DNA of 64,000 nt, from positions 196,223-260,222 of the forward strand of contig CAJMKD010000001.1 of the NCBI GenBank assembly GCA_905213905.1, written 5' to 3'. Position 1 is the stretch's first letter, and each line of letters starts with the position of its first letter. The notes under the pieces were generated by a model, which worked only from the letters and a program-made list of their open reading frames with translations, did no database searches and had not been told where the DNA came from. Of this stretch, positions 7,917 through 15,019 are shown one piece after another. Source of the DNA: an uncultured Sutterella sp. (GTDB taxonomy: Bacteria; Pseudomonadota; Gammaproteobacteria; Burkholderiales; Burkholderiaceae_F). Position numbers and translations under genes: made by a program.

Positions 7917-9524
7917 ATGAGCAGTATCAATCCGGCATTGGCGCGCGATGTTAAGAAGCGCAGAACCTTTGCCATCATCTCCCATCCGGACGCGGGTAAG
8001 ACCACGCTGACGGAAAAACTTCTTCTTTTCGGTGGCGCTATTCAGATGGCTGGTGCAGTCAAAGGAAGAAAAGCTTCTCGCCATGCAACATCCGACTGGA
8101 TGGAGGTTGAAAAGCAGCGCGGCATTTCCGTGACAAGTTCTGTCATGCAGTTCCATTATGCCGATCACGTTATCAATCTTCTTGATACGCCGGGGCACGA
8201 AGATTTTTCCGAAGATACTTATCGAGTGCTGACGGCTGTTGATGCGGCTGTAATGGTGATTGATGCCGCAAAGGGTGTTGAAGCGCAGACTATTAAGTTG
8301 CTCGAAGTATGCCGTCTTCGCAATACGCCGATCATTACTTTCATCAACAAGCTTGACCGTGAAGTTCGAGATCCGCTCGATTTGCTTTCTGAGATCGAAA
8401 ACGTTCTCAAGCTGCAGTGTTGTCCTATCACTTGGCCCATCGGCATGGGCAAGACGTTCCGAGGCGTGTTTTCACTTTTGAATAATCGTCTCGTTCGCTT
8501 TACTGCAGGGGAAGAAAGACTGTCTGACGAAGCGCATGAAACGATTGAAGGGCTTAATAATCCTCGCCTTGACGCTCTGTTTCCGATGGAAATGCCTTAT
8601 GTGCGCGAATCAATTGAACTCGTGCAAGGAGCGACGGAGCCTTTCAGTCTAGAGCGTTTTCTCGCTGGGGAGCAAAGTCCTGTCTTCTTTGGTTCAGGCG
8701 TCAACAACTTCGGTGTGCAGGACGTGCTCGATGCGCTTGTGGCATGGGCACCTTCTCCGCAGCCTCGCGATGCTGGCATGCGAAAGGTGGAGCCGACGGA
8801 AGATGCCTTTACCGGTTTTGTCTTCAAGATTCAAGCCAATATGGATCCTCGGCACCGCGATCGAATTGCGTTTTTCCGCGTCTGTTCTGGGCGCTATCAG
8901 CCGGGGATGAAGGTGCAGCACATCCGAGAAGGACGTGAAATGAAAATTCCGAACGCCCTTACGTTTATGGCGCAGGATCGTGTCATTATGACGGACGCAG
9001 TGGCGGGCGACATTATCGGGATTTATAACCACGGTCAGCTTCATATCGGTGATACCCTCACGTCGGGTGAGAAACTTGCTTTTACTGGTATTCCGAACTT
9101 TGCGCCTGAATTGTTTCGCGCTGCTCGGAGCAAAGATCCCTTTAAAGCCAAGCAACTGCAAAAGGGCTTGCAAGAACTCGGTGAAGAGGGTGCTATCCAA
9201 GTCTTTACAGGCGAGTTCGGCAATATCCTGCTTGGTGCTGTTGGACAGTTGCAGTTTGAAATCGTTGCACAGCGACTTGCCACGGAGTACAAAGTGGATG
9301 CTCTTTACGAATCTACTGATGTTTCTACCGCTCGCTGGCTCTCTTTCCCTGATGAAAAAACTCGGAAAGACTTTGAGGCAGAACAAAATGCTCGACTTGC
9401 AACCGATGTAAACGGCAATCTCGTTTACTTGGCGACATCAATCTACAATCTTGAAACCACTATGAAGCATTGGCCTCAGGTGACGTTCCATACGACCCGC
9501 GAGATGAACCAAACGTTCGATTAA
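7917..9524 (+). CDS. prfC: Peptide chain release factor 3
   Basis: RF3 is a translational GTPase that removes RF1/RF2 from the ribosome after termination. The 535-aa length is normal. The G1 motif SHPDAGKTT is at about residues 22-30, the switch region contains EKQRGISVTSSVMQF, G3 is DTPGHEDF, and G4 is NKLD. The ATG at 7917 gives the expected N-terminus, but the bases before it are a run of T with no Shine-Dalgarno sequence, so initiation may depend on ribosomal protein S1 or be weak. It is a single-gene unit ended by a strong bidirectional terminator. Confidence 0.97.
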   Translation: MSSINPALARDVKKRRTFAIISHPDAGKTTLTEKLLLFGGAIQMAGAVKGRKASRHATSDWMEVEKQRGISVTSSVMQFHYADHVINLLDTPGHEDFSEDTYRVLTAVDAAVMVIDAAKGVEAQTIKLLEVCRLRNTPIITFINKLDREVRDPLDLLSEIENVLKLQCCPITWPIGMGKTFRGVFSLLNNRLVRFTAGEERLSDEAHETIEGLNNPRLDALFPMEMPYVRESIELVQGATEPFSLERFLAGEQSPVFFGSGVNNFGVQDVLDALVAWAPSPQPRDAGMRKVEPTEDAFTGFVFKIQANMDPRHRDRIAFFRVCSGRYQPGMKVQHIREGREMKIPNALTFMAQDRVIMTDAVAGDIIGIYNHGQLHIGDTLTSGEKLAFTGIPNFAPELFRAARSKDPFKAKQLQKGLQELGEEGAIQVFTGEFGNILLGAVGQLQFEIVAQRLATEYKVDALYESTDVSTARWLSFPDEKTRKDFEAEQNARLATDVNGNLVYLATSIYNLETTMKHWPQVTFHTTREMNQTFD

Positions 9525-9553
9525 CGATTCGCTTCTATAGAGTGCATCAAGGG

Positions 9554-9590
9554 AAAAAAAGGGAGCGTCATCAAAACACTCCCTTTTTTT
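9554..9590. terminator. Strong bidirectional terminator between prfC and hydE
   Basis: AAAAAAAGGGAG (9554-9565) and CTCCCTTTTTTT (9579-9590) are exact complements, so each strand has a GC-containing stem followed by T7. It ends prfC from the left and hydE from the right. Confidence 0.92.
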
Positions 9591-9596
9591 CAATCT

Positions 9597-10715
9597 TCAG
9601 GCCGCAGTTCGCATCTGCCAGCGCAGGGAAGATCCAAGCTTGTTAAGTCCCAGCGTCCTATGGGCAAGATGAACGATGTTCTCCTCAACAAGAATGTTGG
9701 ATTCCGCACCTACCTCACAGCCAGCCTTATTGTTGTAAAGCTGATAGTCTGAGCGCGTCTGTTGCGGTGTGATGTTGGGCATCACTACGTTGCAGCCGTG
9801 CAGAATTCCTTTGATGCGGCCGTTCGGCACAAGCGTTTCAAGTGCAGTTGCAGCAGCAATATTGACGTTTCGCATGATAAGACGGGTAACGGCAATCATA
9901 TTGAGAGAGAGCTGCATGAGCGACGGAACGGGCATCATGCCTTCGTCAACCATGTCTGCGCCGCTGCTGGTAATGTAAGGCCCCATGCCGATCATATCGG
10001 CATCAATACGTTCAAAAGCACGTATATCGGCAACAAGGTCTTCGATCGTTTGGCCAGGAAGCCCGATCATCACGCCAGTGCCGACCTGATAGCCTGCTCG
10101 CCGGAGATCTTCAAGCGCGCGATAGCGATGTTCGAGCACTTTTTCGTTTTTGCCGGGAGTGCAATGGAGTGCATGAAATAGTTTCGGATTACTTGATTCG
10201 ATGCGAAGCAGATAACGAAGTCCTTGCGGATTGCCGCTGGCTTCGGCCCAATAGCGATAAACCTCATAGGTTTGCTCGCCGAGACTCAATGTAATTCCAA
10301 GACCGGACGGCAAAGCATCGCTCACCGTTTTCGCGTGAATTTTGCGGAGCAGTTCAGCAATCCATTCGATCCATTTCGGGTCACGACGTTCACCAGCTTG
10401 AATGGCGATGGAACCATATCCTGCACGTGCAGCAAGTAAGGCGCAGGCGAGGACGGTTTCTTCGTCGAGCGTGTAGCGTTTGACGCTGTGATTGTTCTTG
10501 CGGATGCCGCAGTAGCGGCAATTGGCGGTGCAGACATTGCTGACTTCAATCAGCCCGCGAAGATAGACGTTTGTGCCGAGTAGTTCCGTTGTGAGCGCAT
10601 AGGCACGCTCTTGAAGCATGCGGCATTCGTCAGGGTCCGTCAGCGCCAAAAGGCGTGCGGCCTCTTCATCCGTGAATGTCTGCTGATGAAGCAATTCGGC
10701 AAGAGATTTCGTCAT
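9597..10715 (-). CDS. hydE: [FeFe]-hydrogenase maturase HydE (radical SAM)
   Basis: HydE is a radical SAM enzyme that helps build the two-iron subcluster of the [FeFe]-hydrogenase active site. The 372-aa protein carries the cluster motif CTANCRYC (C62, C66, C69) in the HydE/BioB context NVCTANCRYCGIRKNN. Other HydE features include the QAGERRDPKW strand and TGVMIGLPGQT. It ends just before the shared terminator and starts 45 bp after hydF, so it is the last gene of the hydF-hydE unit. HydE is known to work together with HydF and HydG; hydG is not in this window. The call is firm from motif and context. Confidence 0.95.
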   Translation of the reverse strand: MTKSLAELLHQQTFTDEEAARLLALTDPDECRMLQERAYALTTELLGTNVYLRGLIEVSNVCTANCRYCGIRKNNHSVKRYTLDEETVLACALLAARAGYGSIAIQAGERRDPKWIEWIAELLRKIHAKTVSDALPSGLGITLSLGEQTYEVYRYWAEASGNPQGLRYLLRIESSNPKLFHALHCTPGKNEKVLEHRYRALEDLRRAGYQVGTGVMIGLPGQTIEDLVADIRAFERIDADMIGMGPYITSSGADMVDEGMMPVPSLMQLSLNMIAVTRLIMRNVNIAAATALETLVPNGRIKGILHGCNVVMPNITPQQTRSDYQLYNNKAGCEVGAESNILVEENIVHLAHRTLGLNKLGSSLRWQMRTAA

Positions 10716-10760
10716 GATGAAATGCGAGTTTGTCGATGTGCGGCGTACGAACTTTTGGTT

Positions 10761-12002
10761 TCATTGCTTGAGTGCTTTGCGGTATGCCTCAAGTGCTTGC
10801 GGATGGCAGGAAAGAACGCGTTCAATCACCCCTTGCAGATAGCAGATGGTGAGGCCGTAATTCGTCATAGGCACATGCTGCGCTTTGGCTCGACGCAACC
10901 GCATCAGCAGATGACGGCGAGTGACGACGCAGCCGCCGCACTGAATGAGTACGGCGTACGGTGTCAAATCGTCGGGGAAGTCTTTTCCGACGGCGACTTC
11001 AATTTGCAGGTCTTTGCCCGTTTTCTCACGTAGCCAGCGCGGAATTTTGATGCGACCAATATCATCCTTTTGCGGGTGGTGGCTGCACGTTTCGCAAATA
11101 AGAACGCGATCTCCGTCTTTCAGACGAGCTAAAGCAGCCGTTCCTTCGGCAAGCGCAACAATGTCGTTCTTGGCATTTGCCAGTTGAACGGAAAAGGTGG
11201 TCAGAGGGACATCTGGCGGTGTTTGCTTGGCAACGGAAACAACCACCTGCGAGTCAGTCATAACAAAAGCAGGGGGGGCGTTTAGTTCGGCAATGGCTTC
11301 GCTGACGCGATCTTCCTGAACAACAAAAACTTTGGCGTGCGAATCCAGCAGTTCCCGAATTGCCTGTACTTGCGGCAGAATGAGGCGGCCTTTCGGTGCG
11401 CCCGTATCAATCGGCGTAACAAGAATGGCAGTATCGCCAGCGTGGGCTAAGCCATCAGCAATCGGTAGATCAGGTTCAGTCTTTTCGTCCGCGATCTTGA
11501 TAATGCTCTGTCGAAGTGCATCAATTCCGTCATGCGTTAGCGCGTCCGTGATAACGACGGGGAGTCCAAAAGTGCGAGCTTGAGCGAGGACAGCTTCGCT
11601 AGGTGCAGAAAGCCCCGCTTTGTTTAGGACGAGGATTGCCGGTGTGCCGAGCGCCTTTGCGCGCTCAATGATTTCTTTGTCTTCGGTACTGATACCTTGC
11701 GCCGAAGACACAACAAGCGCAATATCGACCCATTCGAGAACAGCGAGTGAGCGCTCTACACGTGCAGCGCCGAGCGCGCCGACATCGTCGGTTCCAGCTG
11801 TGTCGATAAAGACTACGGGACCGATGGGGGCAAGCTCGCAAGCTTTTTCAACAGGGTCTGTTGTTGTGCCAGGCACATCTGAAACGATGGATATGTGCTG
11901 ATTCGTCAGAGCGTTGGCCAACGAACTTTTGCCTGCGTTGCGGCAGCCGAAAAGGCCAATGTGCAATCGCAGACCTTTCGGGGTTCCCAAAGACAAAGAC
12001 AT
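10761..12002 (-). CDS. hydF: [FeFe]-hydrogenase maturation GTPase HydF
   Basis: HydF is the scaffold on which the two-iron subcluster is assembled and from which it is passed to HydA. The 413-aa protein has a GTPase domain with G1 GCRNAGKSS at about residues 19-27, DVPGTTTDP in switch I, G3 DTAG and G4 NKAG. A dimerization region follows, then a C-terminal cluster domain. The cluster motif is usually CxH followed by HCxxC. Here C306 and H308 are present and C355/C358 are present, but the residue before C355 is Gln354 instead of His. HydF is separated from the hydrogenase structural genes by a terminator hairpin and followed by hydE. Confidence 0.95.
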   Translation of the reverse strand: MSLSLGTPKGLRLHIGLFGCRNAGKSSLANALTNQHISIVSDVPGTTTDPVEKACELAPIGPVVFIDTAGTDDVGALGAARVERSLAVLEWVDIALVVSSAQGISTEDKEIIERAKALGTPAILVLNKAGLSAPSEAVLAQARTFGLPVVITDALTHDGIDALRQSIIKIADEKTEPDLPIADGLAHAGDTAILVTPIDTGAPKGRLILPQVQAIRELLDSHAKVFVVQEDRVSEAIAELNAPPAFVMTDSQVVVSVAKQTPPDVPLTTFSVQLANAKNDIVALAEGTAALARLKDGDRVLICETCSHHPQKDDIGRIKIPRWLREKTGKDLQIEVAVGKDFPDDLTPYAVLIQCGGCVVTRRHLLMRLRRAKAQHVPMTNYGLTICYLQGVIERVLSCHPQALEAYRKALKQ

Positions 12003-12022
12003 GCCGAAGATTCCTCTTACAG

Positions 12023-12058
12023 AAAAACGGGGGCAACCGATTCATTCGGTCGCCCCCG
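12023..12058 (-). terminator. Hairpin between the cytochrome b gene and hydF
   Basis: CGGGGGCAACCGA (12028-12040) pairs with TCGGTCGCCCCCG (12046-12058) with one internal mismatch. On the minus strand it is followed by T5 (12027-12023). It probably reduces read-through from the structural genes into hydF-hydE, giving more hydrogenase than maturase. Confidence 0.75.
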
Positions 12059-12098
12059 CGTTTTATATCACACGAAAGATAAGTCGCAAATCAGGCGA

Positions 12099-12782
12099 TT
12101 ACTTTTCGATGTTGGTGCGGATAACGTCGCGTTCAAGCCAGGTCGGCGCATGATGTTCCGCGGCTTCCCAAGAGATGGTGCCCGGACCGAGGCGCCAGAT
12201 GCCCTTGAAGTGCTCCATCGAGAGCAGGGCGAGCGGGATGTGAGCGCACACGACAAGCACGGAGCAGATAATCGAGCCCCAAACATGGAAATAGAACATC
12301 CACTTATAGACGAGCTTGCCAGTGACGGGAGCGCCAATCCAGAGCATCCAGCCGGTCACGGCGAGTGCAGCGACCATGCCGATGAAGAGGAGATAGGACG
12401 CCTTCTGGCCGCCGTTGTAACGACCTTGGGGAGGCACTTCCACCGGACCAAACGGGATCTTGAAGAAGCGGCGGGGATAGCCGCCGAAGTTGCGGAACCA
12501 AAGGATCGTATTCCAGTCCCATTCCAGGCAGGCGCGAAGAATCAGCGCAAAGCGATCCGGCGCCAGCACGATGAATGCGAGCAGGTTGAACGTAAAGATG
12601 GCACCCAGAATGAGATGCGCGAGCATCGTCGTTTCTGCTGCAGCATCAGACGGGTTGCAGAAATACACGTAGGCACCCGTAAAAAGGAGGGCGAACCACG
12701 TAATGGCATTCAGGGAGTGAAAGACCTTGTCCGGCGCATGGAAGCGGAGGATGCGGTCATTGGGGGCGGCGGTATTAGACAT
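12099..12782 (-). CDS. Cytochrome b subunit of the hydrogenase (FdnI-like)
   Basis: A 227-aa inner-membrane di-heme cytochrome b of the formate dehydrogenase gamma (FdnI) type. It should carry electrons between the exported hydrogenase and the quinone pool. The ATG at 12782 has GGAGG 6 bp upstream and overlaps the end of hydB by 8 bp; the open frame further upstream overlaps hydB and is rejected. Four membrane helices are visible. Candidate heme ligands are the His residues in RFHAPDKVFHSLN, MLAHLILG, WMFYFHVWGS and VVCAHIPLAL. The tight coupling to hydB argues for a HydA-HydB-cytochrome b complex. The direction of electron flow (H2 uptake or evolution) cannot be read from sequence. Confidence 0.88.
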   Translation of the reverse strand: MSNTAAPNDRILRFHAPDKVFHSLNAITWFALLFTGAYVYFCNPSDAAAETTMLAHLILGAIFTFNLLAFIVLAPDRFALILRACLEWDWNTILWFRNFGGYPRRFFKIPFGPVEVPPQGRYNGGQKASYLLFIGMVAALAVTGWMLWIGAPVTGKLVYKWMFYFHVWGSIICSVLVVCAHIPLALLSMEHFKGIWRLGPGTISWEAAEHHAPTWLERDVIRTNIEK

Positions 12783-13131
12783 GTTCAGCCTCCAAGGTCG
12801 CGAGCATGGTGCGCGGATAGTAATGAGTGTGAAGCAGTTCGTGCATCGTGTGGTCAACCGGCTTCGTGCCGAGATCCTTGTACACGGACATCACGACTTC
12901 GTTCTGATGGGATGACGTCAGACCCATGGCCTGGCAGAGCTTGTCGTCCTTATAAAGACCAGCCTGACGGGCCTTGATGATCTGACCGCGGCGAGCAACC
13001 ATGTCGCCGATGGCCCAGCCGCAGACAACGGCAGCACCGACGCAAAGGCCGCAGACCTTCAGAAATCCGCGGCGCCCGAGAATAAGGGCAGCCGGGCGTT
13101 CGGCATACGAATAATTTTCAGAAAGCAGCAT
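12775..13131 (-). CDS. hydB: [FeFe]-hydrogenase small subunit with Tat signal
   Basis: A 118-aa small subunit of the periplasmic [FeFe]-hydrogenase. The N-terminus has a twin-arginine motif, GRRGFLK (about residues 19-25), followed by a hydrophobic stretch of about 20 residues. This signal should carry the folded HydAB complex through the Tat pore, since HydA itself has no signal. The C-terminal half has the family's HELLHTHYYP element. No clear AxA cleavage site follows, so the signal may stay as an anchor. A strong AAGGAA Shine-Dalgarno sequence precedes the ATG. The gene lies 24 bp after hydA and overlaps the cytochrome b gene, in the order hydA-hydB-cytochrome. Confidence 0.92.
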   Translation of the reverse strand: MLLSENYSYAERPAALILGRRGFLKVCGLCVGAAVVCGWAIGDMVARRGQIIKARQAGLYKDDKLCQAMGLTSSHQNEVVMSVYKDLGTKPVDHTMHELLHTHYYPRTMLATLEAEHV

Positions 13132-13155
13132 TTTTATTCTTTCCTTGCGTCTGAA

Positions 13156-14517
13156 TTAGATACGAAGCGGCAACGGCGTCGTCGGATGGAGCCACGCCGT
13201 CCCAGCGGACTGGACAGGCTGACCGCCGCCGTTGACGCAGCCGCCCGGACAGTTCATCACTTCAATGAAGTGATAGCGGTTTTTGTCGACGCGCACGCGG
13301 TTGAGCACTTCTTTCAAGCCCTGATTAGCGCCGTTGACGACGCAAACGCGGACATCGAACTTCTTGCCGCCGAGTGCCTTGATGGGCACGGGAATTGTGG
13401 CTTCAACAATGGCGTTGTCGTAACCGCGGACGATTTCAATGTCCGCATTCTTGAGTTCTTCGCCCGAGAGAGCGAAGTAAGCCGTGCGCAGCGCAGCTTC
13501 CATCACGCCGCCGGAGCAGCCGAAAATGGTGCCTGCACCCGTGTAGACTTCAAGCGGCTTGTTGTTGCGTTCGCGGGTTTTCGGCTCGAGCAGCGGATTA
13601 ATGCCCTTGCGGCGCATCAGTTCAGCCATGTCGCGAGCCGTCAAAGAAGCGTCGATGTCCTGGAAGGAGGGCGTGTCCTTAGGAATATCCTTGTTGGCGA
13701 CAAGATAACGCCAGGCGGTATTCATTTCCGGACGAGCTGCTTCAAAGATCTTGGCCGTGCAGGGGGTGACGGACACGAAGTAGATCTTCCGAGGATCGCA
13801 CTTCAGAATGTACTTGGCAGCCCAAGTCTTCGCGAGGGTACCACCCATCTGCAGCGGCGATTTTGCCGTCGACAGATGCGGCAGCATGTCGGCGTGATAG
13901 GTTTCTGCGTTTTTAATCCATGCCGGGCAGCAGGACGTGAAGTGCGGGAACGGATGCTTTGCCATTTCATCGACTTCCGGACCGCGCTCGCCGAGAATCC
14001 AATACTGAATTTTCTTGACGAATTCCGTACCTTCTTCAATGATCGTCTGGTCAGCCGTGCTGTTGCAGTCATACACGACAAAACCCATTTTTTCGAGAGC
14101 GTTGACGAGCTGTTCGGTCGAAAGTTCGCCGGGTTCTCCGCCGAATTCTTCACAGATAGACACGCGAACCGCAGGAGACGGATGCGCAACGACGATTCGT
14201 TCGGGGTCGTCGAGCATGCGCTCGACTTCGTCGACGAAGCTCATCTGTTCGATGGCGCTGAACGGGCAGGCGATAAGGCACTGACCGCAGTAGAGGCAGG
14301 CGTCGTCAATGATTTCATGCTTGGCGCCGAGGCCGCCCTTGATGGCATCAGTCGGGCAGAACTTGCGGCAGGTGTCGCACCCGACGCACTTGTCCTTATT
14401 GATGTGAATGATGCCGCGCAGTTCCCCTTTTCGGAGGTTGCCTTCGTAGGCGGGACCACTTTCCCCGTGGGCGTTGGCGCCCGGCAGGAAGGTAGTGACC
14501 TGGATCGTATGGGACAT
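13156..14517 (-). CDS. hydA: [FeFe]-hydrogenase catalytic subunit
   Basis: A 453-aa hydrogenase large subunit that interconverts H2 with protons and electrons. Two [4Fe-4S] ferredoxin motifs lie at the N-terminus (C44, C47, C50, C54 and C74, C77, C80, C84). H-cluster motifs follow: L1 TSCCPAW (194-200, both Cys present), L2 TPCTAKIFE (251-259) and L3 EVMNCPGGCVNGGGQP (from 419). L2 normally begins with Met; here it is Thr251. The segment FGCSGGVMEAALRT also has Cys334 where most have a small or hydrophobic residue. A GGAG Shine-Dalgarno sequence stands 8 bp before the ATG. There is no signal peptide, so export would rely on HydB. The cluster ligands are complete, so a catalytic enzyme is likely. 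Confidence 0.96.
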   Translation of the reverse strand: MSHTIQVTTFLPGANAHGESGPAYEGNLRKGELRGIIHINKDKCVGCDTCRKFCPTDAIKGGLGAKHEIIDDACLYCGQCLIACPFSAIEQMSFVDEVERMLDDPERIVVAHPSPAVRVSICEEFGGEPGELSTEQLVNALEKMGFVVYDCNSTADQTIIEEGTEFVKKIQYWILGERGPEVDEMAKHPFPHFTSCCPAWIKNAETYHADMLPHLSTAKSPLQMGGTLAKTWAAKYILKCDPRKIYFVSVTPCTAKIFEAARPEMNTAWRYLVANKDIPKDTPSFQDIDASLTARDMAELMRRKGINPLLEPKTRERNNKPLEVYTGAGTIFGCSGGVMEAALRTAYFALSGEELKNADIEIVRGYDNAIVEATIPVPIKALGGKKFDVRVCVVNGANQGLKEVLNRVRVDKNRYHFIEVMNCPGGCVNGGGQPVQSAGTAWLHPTTPLPLRI

Positions 14518-14597
14518 TGAATTTTTCTCCGGAATTAAAGAGAGCGCGTTGGGCTTGTCAACCGCGCGTTCTCTCGTTCTTCGCGTTTCGGCATCCT

Positions 14598-14670
14598 GCC
14601 GCCGACAGCAAAGCCCGGGCTTTTTTCAGCTCGGGTCCAGCGGGGTCGTCGGCGGCATTGATGAATGCCG
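14598..14670 (-). promoter_or_regulatory. Structured leader element upstream of hydA
   Basis: On the minus strand a perfect 9-bp stem is closed by 14648-14656 and 14598-14606 (GCCGCCGAC with GTCGGCGGC). Inside it a second stem forms between CCCGAGCT and AGCCCGGG (7 of 8 pairs) around a short A-rich loop. A separate hairpin, CGGCATT/AATGCCG with a 4-nt loop (14653-14670), uses part of the same closing strand, so the two folds exclude each other. It begins about 80 nt upstream of the hydA ATG. I do not recognise it as a known riboswitch class. Confidence 0.5.
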
Positions 14671-14814
14671 CTCTTGGCTGAGCGAGGGCAGGTCTGTCGG
14701 AAAAAAGTCAGCAACAGAGGCCCTCTGCGAAACAAGCCAATTCTACGAGAGGCGCATGAAACGGACTAGGCAGAAGTAATTCCAAAGAGGTAGTTTTTGA
14801 GTAGTAATTGAGGA

Positions 14815-14855
14815 ATTGTCGGAAATGTTTCTATTTGTCATTTAATCCAAATCAA
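14815..14855 (-). promoter_or_regulatory. hydA: Candidate FNR-type site and -10 for hydA
   Basis: On the minus strand TTGAT-TTGG-ATTAA (14855-14842) matches 9 of 10 fixed positions of the FNR/ANR box TTGAT-N4-ATCAA. A -10-like GACAAT lies at 14820-14815 and would put the transcript start near 14808. The box would then centre at about -40.5, the spacing of an FNR class II activated promoter. This suits an oxygen-sensitive hydrogenase. It is inference from spacing and consensus only. Confidence 0.5.
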
Positions 14856-14953
14856 TTCTCCATCTGCAGTCTTTGCAAATCGCTAACCATTTGAATCACT
14901 TGAAATCCCGACTAATTTGATCGGATATAGGCTGACGTGTGAAGCCTTGTCCA

Positions 14954-14994
14954 TACAAAAAAACGGAACCCTTCTAATAGAAAGGTTCCGTTTT
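14954..14994 (-). terminator. Terminator after the HemN/HutW-like gene
   Basis: AAAACGGAACC (14960-14970) pairs perfectly with GGTTCCGTTTT (14984-14994). On the minus strand the stem runs into an uninterrupted T7. It lies 26 bp past the stop of the radical SAM gene. Confidence 0.88.
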
Positions 14995-15019
14995 GTCGAA
15001 CGCTTACTGAGCGCTGCGC

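Larger units (their letters stand above)
14518..15019. other. 502-bp intergenic region upstream of hydA
   Basis: I find no convincing gene here. From left to right on the plus strand it holds an imperfect stem around 14540-14575, a long folded region (14598-14670), a candidate -10 and FNR-like box (14815-14855), and a terminator for the gene to the right (14960-14994). The size and structure suggest a hydA transcript with a leader of about 290 nt. Confidence 0.6.

Noticed and set aside
8694..9386. A 230-codon minus-strand frame opposite prfC
   Set aside because: It has no domain or ribosome-binding site, and prfC is unambiguous on the other strand.
11895..12977. A 360-codon plus-strand open frame opposite hydF, cytochrome b and hydB
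   Set aside because: It crosses three well-supported minus-strand genes and a terminator, and its composition is that of a shadow frame.
13186..14520. A 444-codon open frame on the plus strand opposite hydA
   Set aside because: It is a mirror of the hydA coding sequence. It shows no recognisable domain, and hydA on the other strand has complete H-cluster motifs and a good Shine-Dalgarno sequence.
12490..14520. HydA as a sensory (HydS-like) hydrogenase because of the Met-to-Thr change
   Set aside because: There is no PAS or kinase domain or partner. HydB with a Tat signal and a cytochrome b point to a respiratory enzyme.
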